NCBI GenBank assembly: GCA_003508835.1
Contig: PUFA01000034.1
Location: forward strand, 4,986,501 to 5,050,500
Direction of reading: 5' to 3'
DNA from: Eonycteris spelaea
Lineage: Eukaryota; Chordata; Mammalia; Chiroptera; Pteropodidae
DNA length: 64,000 bases
Shown piece after piece: positions 20,991 to 33,420 of this stretch. Positions within the stretch are counted from its first letter, which is position 1, and each line of letters starts with the position of its first letter. Position numbers and translations under genes: made by a program. Below the pieces are notes generated by a model. The model had not been told where the DNA came from. It searched no databases and was given only the letters and a program-made list of their open reading frames with translations.

Positions 20991-22219
20991 TAATGATGTT
21001 GGGAAGTGATTCTACAGGAGGTGTTGTTGACGCCAACAGAGGGTTGTAAAGAGCACTACAAACGTGGGGAACAGCACAGGCAAAGCCTTTTACACTGCGA
21101 GCCCAAGAATCAAACTAAATGAACTTAGGTAAGATAAGGATAATATTGATGGGTGAAATTTTCCCATGAAGGTTGTAGCCTAAACAGCAATTTTTAGTAG
21201 TAATTTTTCAGGAAACGTCTTGTTTGGAAAGTTCAGTGGTAGGCTCTAGGACATTTGTAAAGAAGAAAAGTCTCATCCTCCGTCCTGTAAAAACTCATAG
21301 TTTAAGCATACTTAGTCACAAAGTGTTGTATGAAAGAGTCCAATACCTTATAAATTGGTCTTTTGTTTTTCAACTCGCATTTTGCTACTTTATAAAGGTT
21401 TCTAGAAAAGTAGAACCTGGTGCCATAGCTTTGGAGAAATGAATATGAACTCGCATGCTTGCTTCAGTTCATTGGCTGTAACTCCTTTAACTAGATCTGT
21501 TGTACTCATATCCTGTGGCCATTGCTGAGTTAAGATGACAGTCTGAGAAATCTGGCTTCTGTTGCTGAGGCTTAACCAGGCTTGCATGGCAGCTGACAAA
21601 TTTATCTGAAAAATTGTACAAGGTAGAGATTCAGTGCAGTCTCTGAAGTCCAATAGATCTGGGTTTGGCACCTGGATCATCTTTGGAAAATCTCATCAGA
21701 ACTACACAAAACTGCCATCTTTGATAAATGTATCCAGGTCAGCAGGATACCAGAGTCCCATTCTTCTAGATTATATAAATTTGTCAGTTGAGCACGTCAG
21801 AAAGGTCGCCTCCATGCCCTTTTTCAGGGCATCTGGACAGACAGATACTATTGCTTTCACTTTTTACTCATTCTAGAAAAAACTAAAATAAAAATTTCAT
21901 CCAGGAAGAGAGTATGAAACATGAATAACAGGCGAAAAGAATAGAATTCGAGATCTTGAAAGTCAATAAGTCAGACTCCCATCTGATGGTTGGATCTCTT
22001 CTGCAGCCTTCCATCCGAGCAATCATAAGCTGAAAACTCCCCAGTGATAGCGATCACGACAGCCTAGTGCTGTTCATTCTGTATTGGAGACGTTTGACTG
22101 TTAGAATTGTATTTTATTTTGTGCTGATGTCTATGATTTAGTAATAGAGATATGCTTTCATAGTTGAAAAGAACTGTGCTATTATAATTCCTGAAAAGAC
22201 GTATTTTATTATCCTGTTT
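20991..22219. other. Unassigned; possible L2 trace
   Basis: 21055-21090 (GTGGGGAACAGCACAGGCAA) resembles an L2 minus-strand block. The remainder is unrecognised. Confidence 0.35.
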
Positions 22220-22335
22220 GCTTCTCCCATCAACTCCAAAGTGTAAGTATTATTATTAGACAGTTGGGCAACCTGAAGTTTGGTGAGGTTAGGTGGCTTG
22301 GAGAAGGTGGCAATACTGAGTTATAAACCAGAAAG
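22220..22335 (-). mobile_element. MIR SINE fragment
   Basis: GTAAGTATTATTATTAGACA followed by GGTGAGGTTAGGTGGCTTGG and 'ACTGAGTTATAAACCAG' corresponds to the complement of the MIR core and tRNA-derived region. Confidence 0.6.
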
Positions 22336-24104
22336 GAAAAAATGATTGTGCTGTCAAATATTACTGCGGTAGAGAAAAGAAAAGAAAATCTACTCAGCCT
22401 GAATATAAACACATTTATACAGGACAGTGATTTCGTTGGTAATACAATATTTTATCAAGAATGTGTGATACAGTCTCAGGTAGACCATTTGTGGCTACCA
22501 TGATCGTTTTCTCTCTCATTGCAAGCTTTCAGATTTCCCGTGGATAATTACTGTCTTCCTAACCTTTGGGTACAGCTGGTCAAACAAGTACTCAAAGCAG
22601 GATTGATAAATGAGAACATGCATCAAACATTCTTCCTATAAACTTTAACCAATAGGCTGTGATTTTTGCAGGAGAGTTTTTTACTTTAACAAAATCAGAT
22701 CTTGCACTTAGTTTGGGGACCATACGACCAGGAGGGCAGTCATTTTCAGCTGAATATGTATGAAATCATCAAGAGATACAGCTATCTCAGGAGTCATTTC
22801 TCTAACACGACATGTCCCACAAACCAATCAACTAATAACCAATTAATCAACCAAAAAAAACAAACCAAGCTCTGAGTCACAGGTGGTTCATTAGTAATTC
22901 AATCTGTTAACATATTGACCATATTGACTTGTCTGTATTGCCTGCATATCACAGTGGCATTCTGCTTTCCCTGAGACAAGACACTAAATCAATATTCCTA
23001 TATCAAATATATTTTTTAAATGGTGGAAAGTGTAAACCCTGGCTTCCTTGGGCAAAATCATTACTCTCCACTAAGACTTAGAAATTGGATCACTTTGGCT
23101 ATTTCTCCAGGAAAGCAGCAACAGGTGTGGAAGGGATACAGGAAAGGAAAGAATGTAACACGCGCCAACTTTATTCTGGCAGGCAAGGAAGGCTGTGGGA
23201 TTCTCACTTCATTTCTTCTTGTTTTTATTACATCTAACATTCCTGTTTTACAAATTCAAGTTTCTGCCATGAATTACACACCCCTAGATGGTTATATTGA
23301 GAGTGGTGTAGGTTTACACTCAATTGTGACCCAACAATTCAATTTCATCCAGCACAAGCTGAGCCTGGTGAATACCTAAATCGTCTGGAGCCTTCCGGGC
23401 CCATGAACTTCTAGGCAGAAAAAGTCAGGTTTATCCATTGTTCTGCAACGGAAGCCCTAGATTCCGTAAATACGTGAGACCAGAGCTAACATCTTTACAC
23501 GTGCCCTTTTATCCCTTGAATGTCCAAATTCGATATCCTCAAAGTTTTAGGGCTGTGGGGTTTGAATAAATGCCAAAGCCAATTAGAAAAGTAAACAACA
23601 TTTTCAGTCCTTATCAGACTAACACTCCTTTTAAAAGGGAAGATGGGCTTGGTTACAGAAAGCTGTGATCAATCACAATAGAGAAATGCCTTTTAAATTC
23701 TTATTAATAATTAGAAGGAAAACGTATTCTAGCATGCATTTGATGTCCATGACTGTTTTTCTTTTTGCTCATCACTTTAAAGAACGTATTTTAAAAAGTC
23801 ATTTAACTGATTATTTTCTTAAGATGACAATCTTTAAACAGCAACTATGTTTTACTACCTTTCCATTCTTCCATTTATGAATTCTTATAGTCAGATAACT
23901 TTAGATTCTAATTTTTGCTCCTCCTTTAAATATATATACAATTAATTTACCTCTATTTTATTCTTTGGAGGTTTCTCTTATTCTCCCTCTTTCTCTGTCA
24001 TCACCTGCTAAGAGAATGCTTTAAGACCTCCAGGATACATTGACAGGCCCATTAGAGAAAACAGTTCAAATAAAAAGATTTGTTTTTGCGTAGGCAAATT
24101 AATT
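22336..24104. other. No recognisable repeat; apparently single-copy DNA
   Basis: No transposon signature seen over 1.7 kb. The 119-codon frame at 23020-23379 has no recognisable domain. A run of AACCAAT-like words lies at 22818-22870. Confidence 0.4.
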
Positions 24105-24255
24105 ATTCTCTTTATGCCTTTGATTCCTAGTCTGTAATTAGACTAATAATAGTGTCTGTCACAAGGGTGTGTGAAGCTTAAATGATTCGTTATCAAGTGC
24201 TTTACAATGCTGGGCACGTAGGAAACTCAATAAACATCAAGCTTATTACTAACAT
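24105..24255 (+). mobile_element. MIR SINE
   Basis: Matches MIR from the 'CTCATCTGTAAAATG' position: ACTAATAATAGTGTCTGTCA, GTGTGTGAAGCTTAAATGAT, AAGTGCTTTACAATGCTGGG and ACTCAATAAACATCAAGC. Confidence 0.75.
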
Positions 24256-24261
24256 CATTTT

Positions 24262-24540
24262 TGTTTTTGTCATTCAATAAATGTTGTATTGCATTGAGCT
24301 AAGTGCCATTAAGGATACAAAAGATTAATAAGACATGGTTCTTGCATTCAAGGAAAATACGATCTAGTGGTAAAAATGAGACCCGCGCACAGATAGCTAA
24401 GATGAATAGTAGAAAATGTCAGAAGTGCTCTGTGAACAAAGTGGTTGGAGGTTGGAAGATGGGTTAGATTCCTTCCCTTTGGAGAAATCATCGAAAGCTC
24501 TAAGAAAGAGGTGACATTATTTATCTGAACCTTGACAGAG
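24262..24540 (-). mobile_element. L2 LINE 3' region
   Basis: ATTCAATAAATGTTGTATTG, AGTGCCATTAAGGATACAAA, 'ATTAATAAGACATGGTTCTT', TCAAGGAAAATACGATCTAG and AAAGAGGTGACATTATTTAT follow the complement of the L2 3'UTR in order. Confidence 0.8.
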
Positions 24541-24569
24541 AATTTAAAAATACTGGAGTATTAAAATTA

Positions 24570-24870
24570 TATATTATCTATAATTTTATAGATAAAACAA
24601 AGTACATGGTTTAATTTGTATAACTTTTATTTATCGAATGAAATTATGCATTTATCCATTGGATATTTGTAATGTGTGTCTGTGTGACTTGTCACTTTAT
24701 GTCCTTAACTTGTTTCCCATGAGCTTGTGCATTTTTCTATTGTTTTGTGAAAGCACATTATATTTTATGAGTGAAAATCTTATGTTAATTGATTTCTAAA
24801 TATCGACACATTCTTGCATATCTAAAATTAACTAAATCCACTAAATTTGGCTGTATTTTTCTTATGTGCT
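24570..24870 (-). mobile_element. Old LINE-1 ORF2/3' fragment (L1M)
   Basis: GTGCATTTTTCTATTGTTTT, 'TATTTTATGAGTGAAAATCT' and neighbouring words match the complement of the LINE-1 'GCCCATTTTCTATTGGGTTG ... TATATTATGAATATTAATC' block. Confidence 0.45.
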
Positions 24871-25479
24871 GCCAAATTTGACTTTTTTAATTAATGAGAT
24901 GTTTAAGCGAGACTGTCTCCATTTCAGCAATCTCCCCAAAAGCCAACAGTGAAAAAATTATGCATCCCTGAGTTCCCAAACTCAGGTGCTAGCCCACTTA
25001 TGCAGGATTTGCAAAAACAGTAAAGATCTGTTTTGCCTCGTTAGCCCAACACCCACTTAGGAGATGAAACAAGCCCAAGCTGGAAGCGAAAAGAGAAAGG
25101 GAATTTCTTTGAGAATGTTCTTGGCATTTGTTGCATTTTTTCCTCCTTCCACTCCCCACATGGAAGAGAGGTGGAGCTGCTTTTCCGTACCTCGAGCTAA
25201 GTGAGAAGAATTTGGTTATGTCTGTCTCTAGCAGCTTGAAAAATAAGGAATTAGGCATATTGTAGTTTCCTAAAAAGGCCAGAGTAATACTCTCTTCTGG
25301 AACATGACTGGTTGCCAAAGAAAGGGAGGCATCTCTTTGCCCTCCAACTGAACCAGGGTGAGATGTAGCTGCCCTATTACAATGCAGAATGATGCTATGT
25401 GACCTCTGAGGCTAGATTATAAAGTGGCCTAACTCTTCCTGACTCCTTTTCTTTGAGATGCTTTTTCTGGGAGTTCATG
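24871..25479. other. No recognisable feature
   Basis: Mixed composition. The minus-strand frame 24998-25318 (106 codons) carries no family signature. Confidence 0.4.
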
Positions 25480-25762
25480 GGGGCTGTATGTCTGAGATCA
25501 GTACCAGCATAGTTGGGTTCTGTTGAGAACCCAATAGCTTACAGATGGCTGCCTTCTTGCTGTGTCTCCCATGGCAGACAGACAGTGAGCTCTCTGATGT
25601 CTTTTCTTATATAAGATAAGTACTAATCCCATCAGACCAAGGCTCCTTCTTCATGACCTCATCTAACCCTAAATACCTTCTAAATATCTCCAAATATCAT
25701 CACACTGGGGGTTAGGGCTTCGACATTTAAAATTTTGGGGTATATAAACATTCAGTTCATAT
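25480..25762 (-). mobile_element. MaLR LTR (MST/MLT1 type)
   Basis: GCTGCCTTCTTGCTGTGTCT, 'CACTGGGGGTTAGGGCTTCG', TGACCTCATCTAACCC and ATATAAACATTCAGTTCATA are the complement of the middle and 5' part of a MaLR LTR, which begins at the (CA)n boundary. Confidence 0.8.
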
Positions 25763-25785
25763 TACACACACACACACACACACAC

Positions 25786-25817
<32 letters not shown>
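25763..25817. repeat. (CA)n microsatellite
   Basis: About 27 CA units with one imperfection (ACAACA), lying at the junction between a MaLR LTR and an L2 fragment. Confidence 0.95.
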
Positions 25818-26170
25818 AAGGATGACTCCCAGATAAAGTGGTATTTGATTGGAGGGCAAACAGAGGTGAGGTAGTGAGCCAGGGGGTGGTGGGGGTGCTA
25901 CCTAGAGGAAGAAGATTCCAAGGAGAAGGAAAATCGGCTCATAGGCCTTTAAGCTGGAGAAGTGCAATTGGTGCATTCAAGGCCTGTGTGGCTGGTGGCT
26001 GGGTGAAGCAGAGAAGGAACAGAGAAGGGAAGTGATGAGATTAAACCGCAAATAAAGAACTGGATCATGTAGGATTGTACATCTTACTCTGAATGACAAA
26101 GACGTAGGAGATTCTTAAGCAGAGAACTGAGGCAGTACAAAAGCTAATCTTTATAAAAAATGATATAATG
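25818..26170 (-). mobile_element. L2 LINE internal/3' region
   Basis: CAAGGATGACTCCCAGATAA, 'GAAGAAGATTCCAAGGAGAA', GGATCATGTAGGATTGTACA, CTTACTCTGAATGACAAAGA and GATTCTTAAGCAGAGAACTG align with the complement of the L2 'AGATCATGAAGGGCCTTGTGTGCC' region. Confidence 0.65.
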
Positions 26171-27899
26171 ATTTAGGAGCACATGGTATTTTTGAAGCAT
26201 TTTTAAAAAGAAATATAGGAGTTGTGCGTTAATAGAAATATCTATGGAGTCACAGTTTATAGGTATTCGATATCTTTGCTTATAGTCAATGCTGATATTC
26301 AGTCACTTTCCTCTTTGTTAAAATTAACTGCATCCCACAATACACTCCCTAAACAATCTCTCTCCATTATTGTAAGACTTCATTATTTAAATGGAATTTG
26401 TCAATAAGTCAATTATTTAATTTAAAATAAATGCATGATCAACATTTCGATATTAAAATGAAATATTGATTCAAATGTAAATTATTTAATTCCATAACCA
26501 TTGCCTATATATTATTACAAAGAAAAACAGAAACATTACCCGCAAGAATCTATACATTGGACCATGCTCTGGGACAAAACCACACCCTTTGGTATTTTGT
26601 TTACTTTTAGTAGTCAGGATACTGTTGCCCTTGCAACATCCGCTTCTCAACATATTTCGAAAGGGAGAAATTTAAGAGACAGGCTGACAACAACCCGGAA
26701 ATACTTCTGTGATCAGATATAATTCTCTTACCTGAGACCCAGGAGTTGGATGGAGTGCTGTGATGGAACTATTGTTTCACAGGATAACACCAGCTCCTAA
26801 CAGGACATGAAAGCCACCACTGCTACGTCTCTCTCCTTTCTAGCCAGGTTCCACAAGTGTGACCAGCGATGCAATTTTTTCTTTGTCACGCAAACCAAAG
26901 ACGATCTGAGGTATTGACTTAAAAGAAAAAGACAGTTCCCTTAGTCATGTAATGAGGAATAAAAGAGATATCAGGAAGCATATTTTACTTCTTGATGTGC
27001 ATATTACATTTCATCAGTTTATAGCAAGTTACAACATCTGATACACCTTTTTTTTTTTTCTGGAATACAATTTGGATGGTGTCTTTCTAAAAAAAAATAG
27101 GTTATAAAATTCATTATTCCTTTACTAAAAAAGCACTGACTGGATTAACCAAATTAAACAAACAGTCAAGCAGTTGCAAATCATATATATATATTCATTT
27201 CAAAGTCTATTATTTTTTGTGAAAGAAAAATGGTGGCCGTGTTTTAACAATGTGATGAAACAGGCTAAAGAGCATCCCAAATCACAGAATCTTTGTCCTC
27301 TGTCAGGAGGTGCTCATAACCCAGCCAGTCCCTTAATGAAGGGGCTATTGCTCTGTGGTTAAAAGTAATGTGGTTTGTTTCATGTTTCCAAAATAAAATA
27401 AAGAATTGTCTGTTATTTTCATATTATATTTTTCCTACATTTTTGGTGCTAAAATTTTTTTCCCCCTTTAGAACATTGTCAGCCTTTTTTAAAAAAATTT
27501 CACTCAGCTGACTTTTCCCAAATTCTCCAATTTGCTAAGATTTTCAGTGAAGACAGTCTCATTAATAAGGTGGCATCTGGACTTCCATTTTTATTTCTGA
27601 TCTTCCTTGCTCTACTTCCTTGTTTCAGATCAGTAGCCTATAGGAGCAAAGAAAAGGTAACATTCTTAACTCTTGTCACTCTAGATTTCTTTTGGGAAGA
27701 TCATATTTCTCTTGGTAAAATATAACTTTTCTCTCCTCATGTTACTTTCTCTGCAGATGGTTAAACATTCTACCCTGTTGAATTCACAAGAGGCCATACG
27801 ATTTACTTGCATCAAGAGAATGTGAGTGGAAGTCATATTGGTCAGCAAGAGCCATTTCTTGGTTCACCATCTTTCTCTCTTGCTAAAGTCTAATTTATC
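26171..27899. other. No recognisable repeat
   Basis: AT-rich sequence with short homopolymers (11-T near 27049). No exon or transposon identified. Confidence 0.4.
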
Positions 27900-28130
27900 T
27901 TTTTTTTTTTTTTAAGAAGTCTTTGGCTGAGTTAAAGTGGCAAAGATATTATCCTATGTTTTGTTTTAGAATTTTTAACTATGTGTTTAGGTTTATGATA
28001 TACCTCAGAATTTTTCATTTAATTTTAATTTAATGTTGTGTATGGTGTGAGATATTAAGGTTTCTTTTTTTTATTATTGGATATTTACTTGTTCCAGCAC
28101 CATTAATTGGGTATCATTCTGGCTTTAAGT
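27900..28130 (-). mobile_element. LINE-1 ORF2 fragment
   Basis: 'AAGAAGTCTTTGGCTGAGTT', 'GATATTATCCTATGTTTTGT', GTATGGTGTGAGATATTAAG and 'TCCAGCACCATTAATTGG' are the complement of one contiguous stretch of LINE-1 ORF2. Confidence 0.8.
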
Positions 28131-28694
28131 TTTACTTATCATAGCAGACAAAAATAATATAGAAATCCTCACACATATTATAGCAATAATATTTTACTAT
28201 GTTTATATGCATTAATAATATACAACTCAGCATTACTGGTTCCCTCTTCAATATGATAAGAGTCTTCAAAAGAAAAAGAATTTCAGGAATTGTGTCCAAG
28301 TAAATAGATTACTTAATTCAATGTGAGAGTAGTAGAAGGTGAAGAAAAAGTTTGGGAAGAGGAACTATACAAGAGAACTAAATGTTGCTCTACAATATGG
28401 GAAGTTGGTAGACAACATCGAAAATCAATCAATAAAAATAGTGGTATAAAAGTACGGTTTAGAATTAAGGGTTTAAATGGCAAAAATTATAACTAAACAT
28501 TTGCTTAGGAAAATTAGAGGCAGAGGTTCACAATTTTGTGAGGAAAATCTTATAGTACATAGATATTCTATGGTTATTTGCATATGTTTTTCAAGTATTT
28601 TCAAACACAGAGGTAAAAAAACATCTGTGGAGATGCATCCCAATGTGATCAAAACACTGTCCTACAGGGAAAGAGGTTGATGGAGGCAATACTT
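28131..28694. other. No recognisable feature
   Basis: AT-rich; no assignment. Confidence 0.4.
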
Positions 28695-29075
28695 CAACTG
28701 CTGGATACGTGTTGATGAGGACCGAATTGACTCTCCCCCAAATTTGTATGCTGATGTCCTAATCTCCAACGTGACAGTGTTTGGAAATAGGGTCTGTGAG
28801 GGGGTTATACAGGTTAAATGAGATTGTAAGGATGGGACCCTATTCCTATAGAGATGATGACCTTATAAGGAGAGGAAGAGACAGCAGAACTCACTGGCTG
28901 CCAGATCAGGAAATGGTGAGAAGGTCGCTTGTCTGCAACCCAGGAAGAGAGCTCGTACCAGAAATCAGTGCTGCTGCGCTTTAAGACTTCCATCTTTCTA
29001 GAACCATGAGAAAATAAATTTCTGTTGTTTAAGTCACCAAGTACATTGTATTGCTATTGCAGCCTGAGCCGACTG
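28695..29075 (+). mobile_element. MaLR LTR, nearly full length
   Basis: It opens with 'CCCCAAATTTGTATGCTGAT' and CCTAATCTCCAACGTGACAG, passes through GGTTAAATGAGATTGTAAGG, ACCTTATAAGGAGAGGAAGA and AACCCAGGAAGAGAGCTCGT, and ends with AATAAATTTCTGTTGTTTAA, 'GTATTGCTATTGCAGCCTGAG'. This is a solo LTR of the MST/MLT1 group. The AATAAA is the element's own polyadenylation signal. No internal MaLR sequence is attached. Confidence 0.85.
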
Positions 29076-29289
29076 TACGTATGTCATAATTTTGTATTTT
29101 TCCTTAATGAGCATATAGTATTTTATGATAAAAATAAACTAGAGAAAGAGTTATGTTATAAATGTAGCATCTCTGTATTTCCAAACATTTGGAAAATCAT
29201 AAAAAAAGAAGAAATCTTATATTTCATTTTATTCCTTGTGTTGCAAATTTGTAGTCATACACATTTTACATAGCTGAAATTATGTTTTG
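29076..29289. other. No recognisable feature
   Basis: Short AT-rich spacer between a MaLR LTR and an old LINE-1. Confidence 0.4.
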
Positions 29290-29760
29290 ATTAAGTTTGA
29301 TTCAACATTTTGAATTTTGTACAATAAGGTGAATATTAATGTTATTATTATTAATAATAGTATTACTTATTAACTGGTATTTATAACTATCATTTAAATG
29401 ACTAAAAATACTTAGTTGAGCTGATGTATTTTATTATTATTGTTTAACCAATTTTTTATGGCTGACCGTTTTTATTGTTTATACTTTGGAGCTATTATGG
29501 AAAGCAATATACTAGATATAGGCAGGAATATGGATTTTTAATAGTGGACTTTTTCCTTAGGACATAGTCCAGAATTTGAAATTACTGAGTCAAAAAGTAC
29601 AAATATTTAAATATTCTTGCTATATTTTGCCAAATTGCAAATTTGACAATATTCATCAATTCACAATTCTAACAACAATTTATGGGAAAGTTGGTTGTAC
29701 TTCGGGCATTATTAGGCATTCTTTATTAAACTTTATCTCTATTTTATAGAGAAAATAAAT
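29290..29760 (-). mobile_element. Old LINE-1 fragment (L1M)
   Basis: GGAGCTATTATGGAAAGCAA, 'TTCCTTAGGACATAGTCCAG', GAAATTACTGAGTCAAAAAG, TATTTTGCCAAATTGCAAAT and 'CAATTCACAATTCTAACAAC' follow the complement of the LINE-1 ORF2 3' end. Confidence 0.65.
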
Positions 29761-31855
29761 GTGCATTTCTTTTATTGCTGTTCTAATAGTTAAGGGTGGA
29801 GTTTCTTAGAAATTTGATTTTTGTGGTTCTCATTTTATTTCCCTGAAGAGATATTGCATGAACATATAGAGAGCTCCAAATGTAAGGTTTGTGTTGTGTG
29901 TGGAGGGGTATCTAGTCAGTAAATGAACATTGGCAAGTTAGTCATGCATCTAAACCAATCCTATAAAACGTTGTGAAGGAGATTAGAAATGACAGTGGAA
30001 ATACCACATTTTTTCTTGGCAGTCCTGCCCCTGAATTATCTAATAGCATTTATGCTAGTCGGAGTGAATCTATTTAATATTCCACCCTGTCTTTACTTCC
30101 CTGGTGTAGTGGATTTAAAATAAATCAAAGCTGGATCATAAAAACTGATACTCTTCTAGATATTTTGAAAAGGAAAAACAACTTAGTGCCAACAATAGGT
30201 GTTTGCAGAACTGTAGGAGAGTTTGCAGAAGTGATGGTCAAGGACAACATCCACCAATATTTAGGAAATCAGGAATGACAGGAATCATAAGATGCCGCCT
30301 CCAATTATCCCTGCTGACTGCTGTTGTGAGTAGTTCACAGAACATCTGGAAGCCCCAAACTCTTTGTGACTGCAGTCACCCACAAGTTTACCAGCTGCTG
30401 CCAGAGGAGAGTAATAGCTTCTACTTCTCTTCTGCCATTTACATTTCACAGAATTGTCTCTCTTTGGAAGAATTGTACTAGTATCCTATGCATGAGGACT
30501 TCTAGGAAATATAGCTATAAGATTTTAGCCTTTGAAATGTAAGGAAGAGATGGAGAGACAGGGATGGTACTTAATTGACAACAGATTTTAAGTATAGTTG
30601 CCTGCCTATTAATCTTTCCCATTTCCTTCCTTATAACAGAATCCTAATTGTGTTCAAGCATCTACTTTATCCCTAGTTTTAGACTAAGATAGAATTTGGT
30701 TGACCTGTCATACCTCAGTGACGGTGAGTGATCGGCCTAGGGGTGGGCACAAATTTATAGCTTTAAAGTTTATGCATAAGGAGCATATTTTTATGTCTCT
30801 GTCTTCTACTTATCATGCACAAGACGACACATAAGTTAAATTTTCACAGAAAGCCATTTTGAAAACATGAAGAGATCACAATGAAGTTGATATTAAGGGG
30901 AAAATAGGAAACAGAAAAAAAATGCTGCGAATCTTCATAATACATTTAAAGACTGACCTAATTCTGAGTATCATATGTACAATAATAATTTTCAGTATTG
31001 TTTATGCTAGTTTCTGTCCTAGTTTTTTGTACTTGTTGAAAGGATTATAACTAATACACTTGACTAAATATCTGTGCTTTGGAATCTGATAAACTATACT
31101 CCAGGTGACAAAGGAGGTAGATAAACAAGTATTTTTCAGAAATTTCTCCCAGTAAATGTTGCCATGGTGGAAAAAGTAGGTATTACAGCGAGCCAAGCCT
31201 TGAGGGGGTGCTTGAGTCCCTTGGTGATCCTCAGACTATATCTCACAGACAGCTACCAGATCCAAGTGGAGACAAGTCACATCTCTCGATGCCTGTGCTT
31301 TGAAGGACTCACTGCTATGAAATCTATGTTCTTGTGAAGTGGACTGAGGTTGAAGACATGAAGGAGAGCTCAAAGGCAAGATCAGACAATAAATATCACC
31401 AACAGTTGAATGGGCCTAAGTCATTTCTGGAGTACCTTTTTCAGATGTCATGTGCCACCAGAGTTGTGACATTAGAAGTAAATTTTTTTTGGTACATAGA
31501 TGTAGCAAAGGAGCCAGAAACTGGGGTGATCTAACCTTAGGTGTCAAAGGGTCCTGGTTTGTATGAAACTTTTTTGACTTCAGCAGTGAAAATTCCACAT
31601 CCTAAAAAATCCCTCTATCCCTGGCACACGGGGCGGTCGGTCATCCTACCTGGGCCATAGCCCCATCTGTCATTTGCCAGTCATGAAGCCTTGTGAGCAT
31701 TGGCTCGCCTCTCTGGGTCTCCACTCTCCAGCTGTTACCCAAGCAAGCTTGAAGAACTGGTCTCCGGATCCATTCCCAATTCTAAGATCCTGTACTTCCT
31801 TCAAGGATTGCTTCTTCTATTAAATCTGACAGAGTCAGATTCATCACAAGCACTT
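29761..31855. other. No recognisable repeat over 2 kb
   Basis: Apparently single-copy sequence. Short frames (for example 30203-30481, 31334-31534) have no domain or splice context that I can support. Confidence 0.4.
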
Positions 31856-31960
31856 GACTTCTAACCATCGTGTTTTATGGACAAAGAGACTGAGGCTTGG
31901 GGTGTTAGGTGACTTTCTCAGTCTTTCAGCTGATGTGGTAACTGATCCTAGGTTTTCTCA
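31856..31960 (-). mobile_element. MIR SINE fragment
   Basis: TTTTATGGACAAAGAGACTG AGGCTTGG, then 'AGGTGACTTTCTCAGTCTTT' and CAGCTGATGTGGTAACTGAT match the complement of the MIR tRNA-derived part. Confidence 0.65.
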
Positions 31961-32949
31961 CCCTCAAGCTAGTATAGCCTGGATTCCAAGCTCTTCTTTT
32001 CTCACATCCACCAGAAGTTCAAAGAGTTGAGTGATTATTCCGATGACAAATACTCATGGACCTGAAAGGCTATTTAGCTGAGCTAAACACCTCTATGTTT
32101 ATCTTTGACTCCTAGATGTACCTTTTCTCCAGGCTGTTCTTTGTGCAGTCACTGATCATATTTACTTTCTGTATGACCCTATCTGAACTCTATATGTGGG
32201 CACAAACCAACTAAAGTCAATCCTGTCTCTGTGCAAAGAATTATTGTCTCCTCTCTCGAGGCTTCTTATAGCTGTCATTTTGTGAAAATAGCAGCAAAAC
32301 ACTCTGCACAACAGTACATTTTTTTACTTCTCTGAATCTTTAAGGTTGAAACATACCTTCTGAAAGGTTTGATGCACTGTTGCTTATTGTACTTCATGAT
32401 TTCCAATTTTCTTTGATAAACGTCGCAAATAGTATACATTTTATTAGTGCATTTTGCATCAAAAAATCTTTATTAGCCATGGTTTACTTCAAGAGTGGAA
32501 AAAGAAATTTCTGAGTCTTAACTTTTTCCATTTTTAACTTCAGAGGAAAAAATTTATGTGCTTTTAAACATTCACGCTATGAATCTGACACTTCGTTAGT
32601 CCATATTTATAACCTGTGTCACATCTCCTGATGTTTCTCTGCTTCTTGTCCTTCATCGTACGTCCCACAACTAGATCTCTCACTGGGCAATGACATTCTG
32701 GTGATGGAAGGTTTTCTTCTGTCTGTCAAGTGAATTTCCCAACCACATGGTATCATTCATAAAAGAGGACTTTTATATTTGATACAACACGGACTTGGGA
32801 GAGCTTCAGTGAGCCACATGAAATTTTATTTTGCAAGTATTCTATGTCTTATCACACTTATCACACAATCTTTAAGATTGTAGAGGTTTTCCTCTTATCT
32901 GCCACATAGAGCTTCAGTAATAGCCTGTGAGTATTATTCGTTACTTAGC
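31961..32949. other. No recognisable feature
   Basis: No transposon or coding evidence found. Confidence 0.4.
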
Positions 32950-33420
32950 GTATCAATGAAACACATTTGGCTATGGGTAACAGAGAACTAGATAAGTGTG
33001 GCTCAAATAGCAGGCATCCTTAATCTCATATAAGAGGTCATTGGGAGGTCAGCCATTCCAGGGTTGGATATCTATGGCCCAGGCTTCTGGTGAAACCCTG
33101 TTTTGCCACAGTCAGTTATTTATCAACTCAGGATGGCAAGAATTATATCCTCTTGGACAGGACCTAAGCAGAAAGAAGTTGGCGACAATAAGAGGGGCTA
33201 TTTCTTCTCGTTTCCTTTTGTATCAGGAGGAAAACATTTCCCAGAAATCTCACATAGACTTCCTCTCACATCTTTGCCAGAACTCAGTCCCTTATCCAAA
33301 CCTGGACCAAAGGGAAATGGACTCACCATGACTGCGCTTAGGTTACACGTGATTGTGGTGACTATTGCTACCGAGACAAAATTAGGGTCGGTAGGCAAGG
33401 GAGAATAGAGACTGACATCT
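32950..33420 (+). repeat. Ancient interspersed repeat, family unnamed
   Basis: 'GGCTATGGGTAACAGAGAAC', GGTCAGCCATTCCAGGGTTG, 'CACATCTTTGCCAGAACTCAG', AAAGGGAAATGGACTCACCA and TGCGCTTAGGTTACACG follow a common old mammalian repeat that begins with a 'GCAAGTGACAGAAAACCCAACTC' block. Two overlapping plus-strand frames (33041-33331, 33103-33408) are artefacts within it. Confidence 0.5.
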